Of a stretch of 64,000 nucleotides of DNA, positions 9,131 through 19,069 are shown one piece after another (the stretch's first letter is position 1; each line of letters opens with the position of its first letter). The stretch comes from Mycolicibacter arupensis (GTDB lineage Bacteria; Actinomycetota; Actinomycetes; Mycobacteriales; Mycobacteriaceae). The stretch spans positions 1-64,000 of the forward strand of contig NZ_MVHH01000018.1 in assembly GCF_002086515.1 (NCBI RefSeq), in the 5' to 3' direction. The notes under the pieces are model-generated. The model had not been told where the DNA came from. It was given only the letters and a program-made list of their open reading frames with translations, and searched no databases. Made by a program: the position numbers and the translations under genes.

Positions 9131-10042
9131 TCAGCTGACCGGGTAGTGCACCCCGGTCAGCTCCTCGGAAACCGTCCACAGTCGCTTCTGAACGTCGGTG
9201 TCGTGGGACTTGCGACTTGACTGCACCACCTTGGGGTAGCCGCGCTGCTCGCCCCAGCCGTCAGGGCCGTAGTACTGCCCGCCCAGCACGCCGTGGTCGG
9301 TGGCGGCACGCAGTGTCGGTAGGGCGCCCATGTCCGCACCCTGGAAGAGCGGTTCGATCAACGGCGTCACACGCGCGAGCAACGGGGGCAGGTTGCGAGT
9401 CAACTCGGTGCGGGAGCCACCGGGGTGTGCGGCCGCCGCGATCGTGGTCCCGTGTGGGGCCAGCCGGCGTTGCAGTTCGTAGGTGAACAGCAGGTTCGCC
9501 AGCTTCGCCTGGCCGTAGGCCGCGACCCTGCTGTAGCTGCGCTCCCACTGCAGGTCGTCGAAGTGGATGTCGGCGCGGATGCGGTGACCGATGCTGCTGA
9601 CCGTCACGATCCGCGAACCCTCGACTGGCAGCATCCGGTCGAGCAGTAGACCGGTGAAGGCGAAGTGGCCCAGGTGGTTGGTGCCGAATTGCAGCTCGAA
9701 GCCGTCTTTGGTGGTTGATTTCGGTGTCCACATCACGCCCGCGTTGTTGATCAGTAGGTCGATCCGGTCGTGGTCTGCCCGCAGTTGCTCGGCCGCGGAT
9801 CGGACGGAGTCCAGGGAGGTCAGGTCGAGTTCCTGCAGCGCGACGCTGGCGCCGGGATTGCGTCGACTGATCAGGGCGGCGGCGTCCTTGCCCTTGTCGA
9901 GATTGCGCACGGCCAGGACGACGTGGGCGCCGCGGGCGGCGAGCGCGGCCGCGGTTTCGTAGCCGAGGCCGGTGTTGGCTCCGGTGATGACGGCGACGCG
10001 GCCGGTCTGGTCGGGAATGTCTGTGGTGGTCCATGTGGCCAT
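9131..10042 (-). CDS. Short-chain dehydrogenase/reductase (Rv0439c type), copy 2
   Basis: A 303-residue SDR clearly paralogous to the protein at 3585-4508, with shared blocks such as DQTGR.AVITG, LLINNAGVM and FELQFGTNHLGHFA. The TGANTGLG nucleotide motif, catalytic Ser (VSSIGHR) and YGQAK Tyr-Lys pair are intact. The ATG at 10042 has AGGAG six bases upstream. It is divergent from a TetR gene, and the shared 100-bp intergenic region holds an inverted repeat over its promoter, so TetR control is likely. The substrate is unknown. Confidence 0.9.
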   Translation of the reverse strand: MATWTTTDIPDQTGRVAVITGANTGLGYETAAALAARGAHVVLAVRNLDKGKDAAALISRRNPGASVALQELDLTSLDSVRSAAEQLRADHDRIDLLINNAGVMWTPKSTTKDGFELQFGTNHLGHFAFTGLLLDRMLPVEGSRIVTVSSIGHRIRADIHFDDLQWERSYSRVAAYGQAKLANLLFTYELQRRLAPHGTTIAAAAHPGGSRTELTRNLPPLLARVTPLIEPLFQGADMGALPTLRAATDHGVLGGQYYGPDGWGEQRGYPKVVQSSRKSHDTDVQKRLWTVSEELTGVHYPVS

Positions 10043-10065
10043 GGGAGGCTCCTGGGCGGTAGGTT

Positions 10066-10125
10066 AAACGGGGCGGACGCTCCGGTTGCTTCAAACTATA
10101 CGGAACGCACGCCCCGTTTTGTCAA
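10066..10125. promoter_or_regulatory. SDR/TetR divergent promoter with inverted-repeat operator
   Basis: AAACGGGGCG at 10066-10075 is repeated in inverse as CGCCCCGTTT at 10110-10119. On the minus strand a TTGACA (10120-10125) and TATAGT (10093-10098) form a plausible promoter for the SDR, with a 19-bp spacer that contains one half-site. A second small palindrome, CGGACGCTCCG, lies at 10074-10084. This is a likely binding region for the TetR protein encoded at 10143-10697. Confidence 0.55.
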
Positions 10126-10142
10126 CCGAGAGGAGCTGTGAG

Positions 10143-10697
10143 GTGTCTGAACAGGCACGTCCGTTGCGTGCTGACGCGGCGCGCAACCGGGCCCGTGTGC
10201 TGGAAGTCGCCTACGAGACCTTCGCCTCCGAAGGGTTGTCGGTGCCCATCGATGAGATCGCCCGACGCGCCAAGGTGGGGGCCGGGACCATCTACCGCCA
10301 CTTCCCGACCAAAGAAGAGCTCTTCCAGGCGGTCGTCCAGGACCACATCCGGCGGCTCGTCGAGGGGGGTTACGCGCTATTGGAATCCGACGGCCCGGGT
10401 GAGGCCCTGTTCGGCTTCCTGCGTTCCATGGTGCGCTGGGGCGCCAAGGATCGCGGTGTGGTCGAGGCGCTTGCGGGTCTCGGCATTGGGGTAGGGCAGG
10501 AGGCCGAGGGTGCATTTCTCGCCCTGCTCGGCGAGCTGCTGCAGTCCGCTCAAGACGCCGGTACGGCGCGCCGCGACGTCGACACGCGTGACGTGAAGTC
10601 GCTCCTGGTCGGGTGCCAGGCGATGGAGTCCTACAACCCGCAGTCGGCCGAGCGGGTGACCGACGTCGTCATCGACGGCTTGCGGGCCCGCCCATAG
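10143..10697 (+). CDS. TetR-family transcriptional regulator
   Basis: A 184-residue repressor. The N-terminal helix-turn-helix (about residues 13-60) includes [29 protein letters not shown]. The C-terminal ligand domain resembles the SCO-type TetR group. It starts at GTG 10143, preceded by GAGAGGAG. Its divergent position and the inverted repeat in the intergenic region suggest it represses the SDR at 9131-10042 and itself. The ligand is unknown. Confidence 0.9.
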   Translation: MSEQARPLRADAARNRARVLEVAYETFASEGLSVPIDEIARRAKVGAGTIYRHFPTKEELFQAVVQDHIRRLVEGGYALLESDGPGEALFGFLRSMVRWGAKDRGVVEALAGLGIGVGQEAEGAFLALLGELLQSAQDAGTARRDVDTRDVKSLLVGCQAMESYNPQSAERVTDVVIDGLRARP

Positions 10698-10768
10698 CGC
10701 GTCGCACGCCCGCGTGTCGCCCGGCCTCTCCGCCTGCAGTGGCGCCTCCTGCATCGTCGCCCGGTGAC

Positions 10769-10795
10769 CTTGCACTCTCCATGGGCGAGTGCTAA
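10769..10795 (+). promoter_or_regulatory. CIRCE element 1 (HrcA operator)
   Basis: CTTGCACTC, nine bases, then GAGTGCTAA: seven of nine matches in the left arm and a perfect right arm against the consensus TTAGCACTC-N9-GAGTGCTAA. A candidate promoter coincides with it: TTGCAC at 10770-10775, 17-bp spacer, TAAAAA at 10793-10798. HrcA binding would block it directly. Confidence 0.88.
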
Positions 10796-10803
10796 AAATG
10801 ACG

Positions 10804-10830
10804 TTGGCACTCGCGACCAGTGAGTGCTAG
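10804..10830 (+). promoter_or_regulatory. CIRCE element 2 (HrcA operator)
   Basis: TTGGCACTC, nine bases, then GAGTGCTAG, one mismatch per arm from consensus. It lies 35 bp centre-to-centre from the first CIRCE, downstream of the proposed promoter. The groEL2 start follows 113 bp later, leaving a long leader. Confidence 0.88.
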
Positions 10831-10895
10831 GTCGGGACGGTGAGGCAGGGCCGCACCTGCGGAGCACACCCACAGCCGTCCGTCGCGGGCACTGA

Positions 10896-12569
<1,674 letters not shown>

Positions 12570-12582
12570 GTCACTGACGACG

Positions 12583-12611
12583 AGGCCCGGTCCCCTTCGG
12601 GGACCGGGCCT
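12583..12611 (+). terminator. Intrinsic-type terminator hairpin after groEL2
   Basis: A 13-bp perfect GC-rich stem: AGGCCCGGTCCCC at 12583-12595 pairs with 12599-12611 around a TTC loop. It begins 13 bp after the groEL2 stop. There is only a short T-rich trail (TTCGTCGTTT), as is usual in mycobacteria. Confidence 0.9.
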
Positions 12612-12621
12612 TCGTCGTTTA

Positions 12622-12684
12622 CGTTGACTCTGCGCGCACCGGGCAAAAGTGCGAGTGCGGTGTCTGGTCAACGCAGAGTCAACG
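12622..12684. repeat. Intergenic inverted repeat with nested inner stem
   Basis: A 13-bp perfect inverted repeat: 12622-12634 (CGTTGACTCTGCG) against 12672-12684. A smaller stem sits inside (CGCAC at 12635-12639 with GTGCG at 12649-12653). It occupies the space between the groEL2 terminator and the MBL-CobU gene, ending 12 bp before the start codon. It may be a dispersed palindromic element or part of the leader of the downstream gene. Confidence 0.8.
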
Positions 12685-12696
12685 GCGGGAGGTGCC

Positions 12697-14034
12697 ATGG
12701 AGGTCCTGCTGTTGGGCACCGGCAGCGCCGACGGCTGGCCCAACCCGTTCTGCCGCTGCGCCTCCTGCTCGACGGCGGCACACGTGCGCGGCCAGACCGC
12801 CGCGCTGATCGATGACGTGCTGGTGCTGGACTGCGGCCCGGAGGCCCCCCGTGCCGCGCTGCGCTTCGGGCGGTCGCTGGCCGGGGTCCGGCACATTCTG
12901 TTCACCCATGGCCACCCCGATCACGTCGGCCCCGCGGCATTGCTGATGCGGCACTGGACCGGTGCGACCGAACCGCTGGACGTGGTCGGCCCACCCAGCG
13001 CCCTTCAGCAATGCGAACACTGGGTGGGGCCCGACGATCCGGTGCGATTCACCACGGTGCGGGCCGGCGACCGAATCCGGCTCGGCGACTACGACATACG
13101 GGTTCTGGCTGCCAACCATGGGGCCGACATCGGCGGCGACGCAGTGCTCTACGACCTGGAATCGGATGACGGCCGAATCTTCTGGGCCACCGATACCGGT
13201 CCGCTCCCGGACGCCACCTATGCCGGGGCGGCCGGCGCCGGCTATGACGCGGTGTTTCTGGAGGAGACCTTCGGCACGTACACCGCCCACGGCACCGAAC
13301 ACCACGACCTGCCCGGGTTCGCCGACACAGTGGCGCGGCTGCGTACCGTCGGTGCCGTCAGCGACACCACCGACGTCGTCGCGATACACCTGAGTCACCA
13401 CAATCCGCCTGAGCCGGAATTGGCTGCAGTACTGTCGGATTCGGGAGCTCGACCGGGACGCGACGGTGAGGTGGTGCGAGTGGGTGCAGGTGGCGCTCGC
13501 CCGATCCGCACCCTGGTGCTGGGCGGGGCACGCTCGGGCAAGTCGGCACACGCCGAAGCGTTGCTGGCCGCGGAGCCGGCCGTGACCTACCTGGCCACCG
13601 GCGGCATTCGGGAAGGCGACTCGGAATGGGCGCAGCGGGTGCGGCTACACCGCGCGCGCCGCCCAGACTCCTGGCGCACGGTCGAGACCACCGACGTCGC
13701 ATCGGAACTCCGGTCGGCTGCTCACCCGCTGCTGCTGGACTGCCTGGGCACCTGGCTCACCGCCCGCATGGACCAGCACCGCGTCTGGGACGGTGGCGCA
13801 CTGGACGGCGTACACGCCGACATCGACGAGCTGGTGGCGGCCTGGCAGGACTGCCCCGCACACGCGGCGGCGGTGAGCAACGAAGTGGGCAGCGGGGTAG
13901 TGCCGGCCACCGCCTCGGGGCGGTTGTTCCGCGACCTGCTGGGGGTGCTCAACGCCCGGATGGCCGCGGCTTCCGACGAGGTCGTGCTGATGGTGGCCGG
14001 GCGACCGCTCAGGCTGCCCGTCACTGCGCCTTGA
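12697..14034 (+). CDS. MBL-fold hydrolase fused to CobU (cobinamide kinase/guanylyltransferase)
   Basis: A 445-residue two-domain protein. Residues 1 to about 255 are a metallo-beta-lactamase-fold phosphodiesterase-like domain with HGHPDH (His71, His73, Asp75, His76), AANHGADIGGD, FWATDTG and HLSHHN. Residues about 270-445 are CobU: P-loop GGARSGKS (276-283), the guanylylated-His segment RLHRARRPDSWRTVE, and VSNEVGSGVVPATASGR. CobU phosphorylates adenosylcobinamide and attaches GMP for B12 assembly. The ATG at 12697 has GGGAGG upstream. No other cob gene is nearby, so its use may be corrinoid salvage. What the MBL half does is not known to me; a step on a corrinoid or nucleotide-loop intermediate is a guess. 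Confidence 0.88.
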   Translation: MEVLLLGTGSADGWPNPFCRCASCSTAAHVRGQTAALIDDVLVLDCGPEAPRAALRFGRSLAGVRHILFTHGHPDHVGPAALLMRHWTGATEPLDVVGPPSALQQCEHWVGPDDPVRFTTVRAGDRIRLGDYDIRVLAANHGADIGGDAVLYDLESDDGRIFWATDTGPLPDATYAGAAGAGYDAVFLEETFGTYTAHGTEHHDLPGFADTVARLRTVGAVSDTTDVVAIHLSHHNPPEPELAAVLSDSGARPGRDGEVVRVGAGGARPIRTLVLGGARSGKSAHAEALLAAEPAVTYLATGGIREGDSEWAQRVRLHRARRPDSWRTVETTDVASELRSAAHPLLLDCLGTWLTARMDQHRVWDGGALDGVHADIDELVAAWQDCPAHAAAVSNEVGSGVVPATASGRLFRDLLGVLNARMAAASDEVVLMVAGRPLRLPVTAP

Positions 14035-14407
14035 GCTGCACGCAGTCGTGGGCGGTGCCGACCGCACGCTGCGTCCCCGGCTCGAACATCGGCCGGTGCA
14101 GCAGGGCTTTCGTAGGGGTCACCAGCACCGGTCCGGCCGGATCCGCGGGAAGCTCCGCCTGCCCGTCGACGAGCAGCGAGTACTGGTCGACCCCGGAGGC
14201 CGGCCAGACCAGGGTGACGGCGTTGCGACGGGACAGGTTCTCCCGGCCGTGCGGACCCACCGCCCCGATGTCGAGCCGGGTTCCGTCGAAGTGGGGAGTG
14301 ATTGCGGTGGTGCGCGCCCGGTAGTCGTCGCCGACGGTGACCAAGAACGCGAAGCGGTAGCCGCGCAGCAGCTCGGCCAGGCGTGGCAGATCGACGGAGG
14401 CGGCCAT
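14021..14407 (-). CDS. Pyridoxamine 5'-phosphate oxidase-like split-barrel protein
   Basis: A 128-residue protein of the PNPOx/FMN-binding split-barrel superfamily: LAELLRGYRFAFLVTVGDD, ARTTAITPHFDG and NAVTLVWP give the beta-barrel pattern of small flavin- or F420-binding proteins. It lacks an obvious specific cofactor motif. It is convergent with MBL-CobU, overlapping its 3' end by 14 bp, and divergent from the aldo/keto reductase. Confidence 0.7.
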   Translation of the reverse strand: MAASVDLPRLAELLRGYRFAFLVTVGDDYRARTTAITPHFDGTRLDIGAVGPHGRENLSRRNAVTLVWPASGVDQYSLLVDGQAELPADPAGPVLVTPTKALLHRPMFEPGTQRAVGTAHDCVQLKAQ

Positions 14408-14466
14408 GTCTTGAGGATAGTTATCAGCCAGGAGACTGGCCGCCGGTTGTGGGCCATGATGGCCCT

Positions 14467-15483
14467 ATGGAATTTCGCTACCTCGGCAACTCCGGCCTGC
14501 AGATTTCGGAAATCACCTACGGCAACTGGCTGACCCATGGTTCGCAGGTGGAGAACGACGTGGCCACCGCCTGCGTGCATGCCGCGCTCGAAGCCGGGAT
14601 CACCACCTTCGACACCGCCGACGTCTACGCGAACGGGCGCGCCGAAGAGGTGTTGGGCGCCGCGCTGAAGGGAAGGCGGCGCGAATCGCTGGAGATCTTC
14701 ACCAAGGTCTACTGGCCCATCGGTCCGGCGCCGTTGGGCCGCAACGACACCGGACTGTCCCGCAAGCACATGATGGAGGCCATCGACGGGTCGCTGCGCC
14801 GCCTGGGCACCGACTATGTCGACCTGTATCAAGCGCACCGCTACGACTCCTTCACCCCGCTGGAAGAGACCATGCAGGCCTTCGCCGACATCGTCCGGGC
14901 GGGCAAGGCCCTCTACATCGGGGTCAGTGAGTGGACCGCCGAACAGATCCGCCAAGCCCACACGATGGCCCGTCAGCTCGGCATCTCGCTGATCTCCAAC
15001 CAGCCGCAGTACTCGATGCTGTGGCGGGTGATCGAGCCGGAGGTGGTACCGACCTGTCGCGAGCTGGGCCTGAGCCAGATCGTCTGGTCGCCGATGGCCC
15101 AGGGTGTGCTGTCGGGAAAGTATCTGCGGGGGCAGCCGCCGCCGGCCGGCTCACGGGCCACCGACGAGAAGGGCGGGGCGAACTTCATCAAGCGCTTCAT
15201 GACCGACGACGTCCTGACCCGAGTGCAGCAGTTGCAGCCCATCGCCGCGGAGCTGGGGCTGAACACCGCGCAGTTGGCGATCGCCTGGGTGCTGCAGAAC
15301 GACAATGTCGCCGCCGCGCTGGTGGGGGCATCGCGCCCGGAGCAGGTCACCGAGAACGTCAAAGCCGCCGGCGTGCAGATCCCCGAGGAGTTGCTGGCCC
15401 GCGTCGATCAGGTGCTGGGCGATGCGGTGACCAGCGACGCCGCGCTGGTCGCTCGTTCCACCCCGCCCAAGCGGCTGCTCTGA
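14467..15483 (+). CDS. Aldo/keto reductase
   Basis: A 338-residue NADPH-dependent oxidoreductase of the Kv-beta/YghZ-like AKR group. The catalytic tetrad is Asp49, Tyr54, Lys80 and His124. The C-terminal cofactor region has VAAALVGASRPEQVTENVKA. The ATG at 14467 gives the expected MEFRYLGNSGLQIS start. It would reduce aldehydes or ketones in the cytoplasm; the substrate is not predictable. It is convergent with the methyltransferase, 4 bp apart. Confidence 0.93.
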   Translation: MEFRYLGNSGLQISEITYGNWLTHGSQVENDVATACVHAALEAGITTFDTADVYANGRAEEVLGAALKGRRRESLEIFTKVYWPIGPAPLGRNDTGLSRKHMMEAIDGSLRRLGTDYVDLYQAHRYDSFTPLEETMQAFADIVRAGKALYIGVSEWTAEQIRQAHTMARQLGISLISNQPQYSMLWRVIEPEVVPTCRELGLSQIVWSPMAQGVLSGKYLRGQPPPAGSRATDEKGGANFIKRFMTDDVLTRVQQLQPIAAELGLNTAQLAIAWVLQNDNVAAALVGASRPEQVTENVKAAGVQIPEELLARVDQVLGDAVTSDAALVARSTPPKRLL

Positions 15484-15487
15484 GCCG

Positions 15488-16300
15488 TCACACCCGGCAC
15501 AGGATCTGGCTGTGCGGGATCATCAAGTAGCCGTCGGGGTGATCGGCCCACTGCTGCCACGCCAGTGAAATCGCCTGCCGCTTCACCTGATCGGCAGCGC
15601 CACTGGACAGCAGCTGTTCGGCGATGGCGGACTGCAGTATCCGGTCGGCCCACATGCCGCCCCAATGCGCTCGTTCCGCCGGGGTGGCAAAGCATGAGGC
15701 GCTCGCGGTCGGGGTGATGTCGGTGAATCCGGCCGCGTGCGCCCACGCCAGCAGGTGCCGGCCCGCGTCGGGCTCGCCCCCATTGGCCCGGGCGGCGTCA
15801 CGGTAGAGCCGCAGCCAATCGTCGAGTTCGGCGGAGGCCGGGTACCAGGTGAACGCCGCGTAGTCGCTGTCGCGTGCGGCCACCACGCCACCGGGCTTGC
15901 ACACCCGTCGCATCTCGGACAGGGCGGTCACCGGGTCGGCGACGTGCTGCAGCACCTGGTGGGCGTGCACCACGTCAAAGCTGTTGTCCGGGAACTGCAG
16001 TGCGTGTACGTCGGCGACCACGAAGTCGATGTTGTCCTGGCCGCGTTCGGCGGCGAAGGCGCGTGCCAGTTCGAGTGCCTCGGGCAGCGGCTCGACGGCG
16101 GTCACCCGCCCCGGTGCGACGATGCCGGCCAGGTCCGCGGTGATGGTTCCCGGCCCGCAACCGACATCGAGCAACCGCAGGCCGGGCGTGAGCGACGGCA
16201 ACAGGTAGGCGGCGGAGTTCTGCGCGGTGCGGGCACGGTGGGCCCGAAGCACCGATTCGTGATGGCCGTGGGTGTATTTGGGCTCCGAAGGCTCGGTCAC
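15488..16300 (-). CDS. Class I SAM-dependent methyltransferase
   Basis: A 270-residue UbiE/COQ5-like methyltransferase. Motif I is LLDVGCGPGTITADLAG (residues 43-59). The acidic residue ending strand beta-2 is in VTAVEPLPEA. Later motifs are NIDFVVADVHALQFPDNSFD and LSEMRRVCKPGGVV. It starts at GTG 16300. The methyl acceptor is unknown. It lies 24 bp downstream of the amidohydrolase on the same strand, so the two may be cotranscribed. Confidence 0.9.
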   Translation of the reverse strand: MTEPSEPKYTHGHHESVLRAHRARTAQNSAAYLLPSLTPGLRLLDVGCGPGTITADLAGIVAPGRVTAVEPLPEALELARAFAAERGQDNIDFVVADVHALQFPDNSFDVVHAHQVLQHVADPVTALSEMRRVCKPGGVVAARDSDYAAFTWYPASAELDDWLRLYRDAARANGGEPDAGRHLLAWAHAAGFTDITPTASASCFATPAERAHWGGMWADRILQSAIAEQLLSSGAADQVKRQAISLAWQQWADHPDGYLMIPHSQILCRV

Positions 16301-16324
16301 ATCTGCAAACGGTACGCCGCAGGC

Positions 16325-18049
16325 TCAGGCCGGTGCGGAGCGGCGGCCGCGCACCAGCTTGCCGGGCCGGGCGGCGGTGGGCGTGCCGTTCTCGGCGATG
16401 ACCTCGCCGGAGACGATCGTGGCGACATAGCCGTCGGCGGTCTGATCCAGGCGTCGCCCGCCGGCGGGCAGGTCATAGGTGACCACCGGCTTGTGCAGCC
16501 GCAGGTTCTGATGATCGATGACGTTGAGGTCCGCTTTGTAGCCCACCGCGAGGCGCCCGCGGTCACCGAGCCCGGCGACCCCGGCCGGTGTGGAGGTCAG
16601 TGCACGCACCGCGGCTTCGACGCTGAGTCGGCCGGATGCGCGATCACGGGCCCAATGGGTCAGCACATAGGTGGGAAAGCTGGAGTCGCAGATCATCCCG
16701 TAATGCGCGCCGCCGTCGCCCAGGCCCAGCACCACGTCATCGCGGCTCATCAGAGCGCTGACGGTGTCCAGCGAGTTGTTCTCGAAATTGGCCAGGGCGT
16801 CGAGCATGATCGCGTGGCCGTCGTCATCGAGCAGCCGATCGTAGGCCTCCTCGGCCGGGGATACTCCGCGTGCCCTGGCGCGCGCCGCAATGCTTTTTGA
16901 CGGGTCCGGCTCGTAGTCGGGCTGGTCGCCGAGCGGGAAGGTCCAGTCCCAGGACTGGGCCAGGTAGGCGAGCGGATTGGTGGGGACGATCGTGGGCTGA
17001 TCGGCCAGGATCTGTTGGCGCACCTCGGGTCTGCGCATCTCGGCGACGCGTTCTGCAAGCGGTAGGCGGGCGATCTTCTGGTAGCTCGGATACAGCACGA
17101 ACGGGTGGATGCTCAGGTCCAGGCCGATCATCAGTCCGATGGGGCGGGGAAATATCTGAGCGGTGATCGTGGCGCCGGAGCTGTTGGCGGCCTCGACCAT
17201 GGCCATGGCGTCGCGCCACAGCGGTGCGCCCGCGTTGCCGATCAACAGGCTGAATGTGACGGGCAGGCCCGCCAGGGTGGCCGCGTCGAACACCTGTTGC
17301 AGGACGGGCCGGTAGGCGCCGTCGGGCAGATCGGGGACGAACTGGATCAAGCCGCCCCCGCCCTCGGCCAGCCCGCGGCTGATCGCGAGGATCTCGGCGT
17401 AGGACGCGTCGTAGCTGGGGATCTGAGAGCCGGTCTTGGTGCGGTGGGTCATCAGTCGTGACGAGGAGAACCCCAACGCCCCGGCTTGGGTGGCCTCATG
17501 TGCCAGCCGACGCATCTGCGCCAGGTCTGCGGGTGTGGCCTGCTCGCGGTCCACCCCGCGCTGGCCCATCACATAGACCCGCAGCGGCGAGTGCGGCAAC
17601 AACGCCGCCACATCGATGTCCCGATGCCGTTTGTCGACGGCGTCCATGAACTGCGGGAAGGTCTCCCAGGTCCACGGGAGCCCGTCCGTCATCACCACAC
17701 CGGGGATATCTTCGACGCCGGCCATCAGGTCCACCAGCACGTCGTGGTCATCGATGCGACATGGCGCGAAGCCCACACCGCAATTGCCCATCAGGGCGGT
17801 CGTCACGCCGTGCGCCGAGGAAGGATTGAGCCGATCAGACCAGATGGACTGGCCGTCATAGTGGGTGTGCAGGTCCACGAAACCCGGTGTGACCAGAAGT
17901 CCGGTCGCATCGATCACCCGGCGTGCGTCGCCGGACGCCTCGCCGATCTCGGTGATCACCCCGTCGTGGATCGCGACGTCGCCGACATACGGCCGGCCAC
18001 CGAGACCGTCGACGATCGTGCCGTTGCGGACCACGAGGTCGAGGCTCAT
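16325..18049 (-). CDS. N-acyl-D-amino-acid deacylase-like amidohydrolase
   Basis: A 574-residue metal-dependent amidohydrolase of the D-aminoacylase group. DLHTHYDGQ carries His61, His63 and Asp65; MGNCGVGFAPC includes a Cys in the metal-binding position typical of D-aminoacylases; GDGGAHYGMICD near the C-terminus supplies the late Asp. The length is full for the family. It may hydrolyse N-acylated D-amino acids or related amides. M. tuberculosis has a similar protein elsewhere (Rv2913c). Confidence 0.88.
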   Translation of the reverse strand: MSLDLVVRNGTIVDGLGGRPYVGDVAIHDGVITEIGEASGDARRVIDATGLLVTPGFVDLHTHYDGQSIWSDRLNPSSAHGVTTALMGNCGVGFAPCRIDDHDVLVDLMAGVEDIPGVVMTDGLPWTWETFPQFMDAVDKRHRDIDVAALLPHSPLRVYVMGQRGVDREQATPADLAQMRRLAHEATQAGALGFSSSRLMTHRTKTGSQIPSYDASYAEILAISRGLAEGGGGLIQFVPDLPDGAYRPVLQQVFDAATLAGLPVTFSLLIGNAGAPLWRDAMAMVEAANSSGATITAQIFPRPIGLMIGLDLSIHPFVLYPSYQKIARLPLAERVAEMRRPEVRQQILADQPTIVPTNPLAYLAQSWDWTFPLGDQPDYEPDPSKSIAARARARGVSPAEEAYDRLLDDDGHAIMLDALANFENNSLDTVSALMSRDDVVLGLGDGGAHYGMICDSSFPTYVLTHWARDRASGRLSVEAAVRALTSTPAGVAGLGDRGRLAVGYKADLNVIDHQNLRLHKPVVTYDLPAGGRRLDQTADGYVATIVSGEVIAENGTPTAARPGKLVRGRRSAPA

Positions 18050-18094
18050 CTGGACAATCTACGACCCGTCGGTGCCGCATGCCAGGATGATGAC

Positions 18095-18472
18095 GTGATC
18101 GATCACTTCGGTATCAACTGCACTGACTACGCCAGGTCACAGGAGTTTTACGACGCGGTACTGGCCGTCCTGGGCTACACGAGGCAGATGGATGTCGGCC
18201 CGGCCATCGGCTACGGCACCGAGGGCAAACCGGCGTTTTGGATCGCCGACGCCGCCGCGGGTGACGCCACCGGGCCCAACCGGGAGATGCACGTGGCGTT
18301 CAGCGCCGCCGACCGCGCGCAGGTGCAGCAGTTCTACGACACGGCGCTTGCGCTCGGCGCGGAGTCGCTGCATGCCCCGCGGCTGTGGCCGGAGTACCAC
18401 CCCGGATACTTCGGTGCCTTCGTCCGCGATCCCGAGGGCAACAACGTCGAGGCGGTCTGCCACCAGGGGTAA
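18095..18472 (+). CDS. VOC/glyoxalase-family protein
   Basis: A 125-residue vicinal-oxygen-chelate-fold protein. It opens with IDHFGINCTDYARSQEFYD and closes with PGYFGAFVRDPEGNNVEAVCH, the paired beta-alpha-beta repeats with His5 and a C-terminal Glu as possible metal ligands. I use GTG 18095, with AGGA eight bases upstream; the frame is open further upstream but has no family similarity there. It is followed after 10 bp by the DinB gene, so the two are probably one operon. Confidence 0.88.
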   Translation: MIDHFGINCTDYARSQEFYDAVLAVLGYTRQMDVGPAIGYGTEGKPAFWIADAAAGDATGPNREMHVAFSAADRAQVQQFYDTALALGAESLHAPRLWPEYHPGYFGAFVRDPEGNNVEAVCHQG

Positions 18473-18482
18473 CGTCGCCGAT

Positions 18483-19016
18483 ATGACGGGCACCGAGACT
18501 GCCGCAGTCGCCGCGCTGCGGAATTTGCTGGCCGACGCGTTCACCCGGCTTATCGAGCACGTGGACCAGCTCACCGACGGGCTCACCGACGCTGCCGCCG
18601 GCTATCGGCCGACGACACAGGCCAACAGCATCGCCTGGCTGCTCTGGCACAGCGCCCGGGTGCAGGACATTCAGATCGCGCAGATCGCCGGTGTCGAGCA
18701 GGTGTGGACCCGCGAGGGCTGGGTGGACCGGTTCGGCCTGGACCTACCGGCGCAGGACAGCGGCTACGGCCATGGTCCCAATGAAGTCGCCAAGGTCAAA
18801 GCCCCGCCGCAGCTGCTGGCCGGGTATTACCGCGACGTGCACCGGTTGACGCTGGGCTACCTCGGCGGGGTCACCGCGCAGGAGCTGGCTCGGGTGGTCG
18901 ACACCCAGTGGGATCCACCGGTGACCGCGAGTGTGCGGGTGGTCAGCATTCTCGACGACTGCGCCCAGCACCTGGGGCAGGCCGCATACCTGCGGGGTAT
19001 CGCACCAGCGACTTGA
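18483..19016 (+). CDS. DinB-family four-helix-bundle protein (DUF664-like)
   Basis: A 177-residue DinB/YfiT-type metal-binding protein. The metal-ligand helices carry SIAWLLWHSARVQD and SILDDCAQHLGQAAYLRG. Several actinobacterial members are thiol transferases using mycothiol, so that is a reasonable family-level guess. It lies 10 bp after the VOC gene, and such pairs often act on small toxic compounds, but the substrate is unknown. Confidence 0.85.
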   Translation: MTGTETAAVAALRNLLADAFTRLIEHVDQLTDGLTDAAAGYRPTTQANSIAWLLWHSARVQDIQIAQIAGVEQVWTREGWVDRFGLDLPAQDSGYGHGPNEVAKVKAPPQLLAGYYRDVHRLTLGYLGGVTAQELARVVDTQWDPPVTASVRVVSILDDCAQHLGQAAYLRGIAPAT

Positions 19017-19069
19017 CACCTGTCGAGGCCCGGTGCGATCCGCGTCACAGCCCGGACTAGCATGGCGCC

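Noticed and set aside
12612..12696. Cobalamin riboswitch upstream of MBL-CobU
   Set aside because: The gap is only 85 nt and holds a simple palindrome; I see none of the conserved B12-box sequence.
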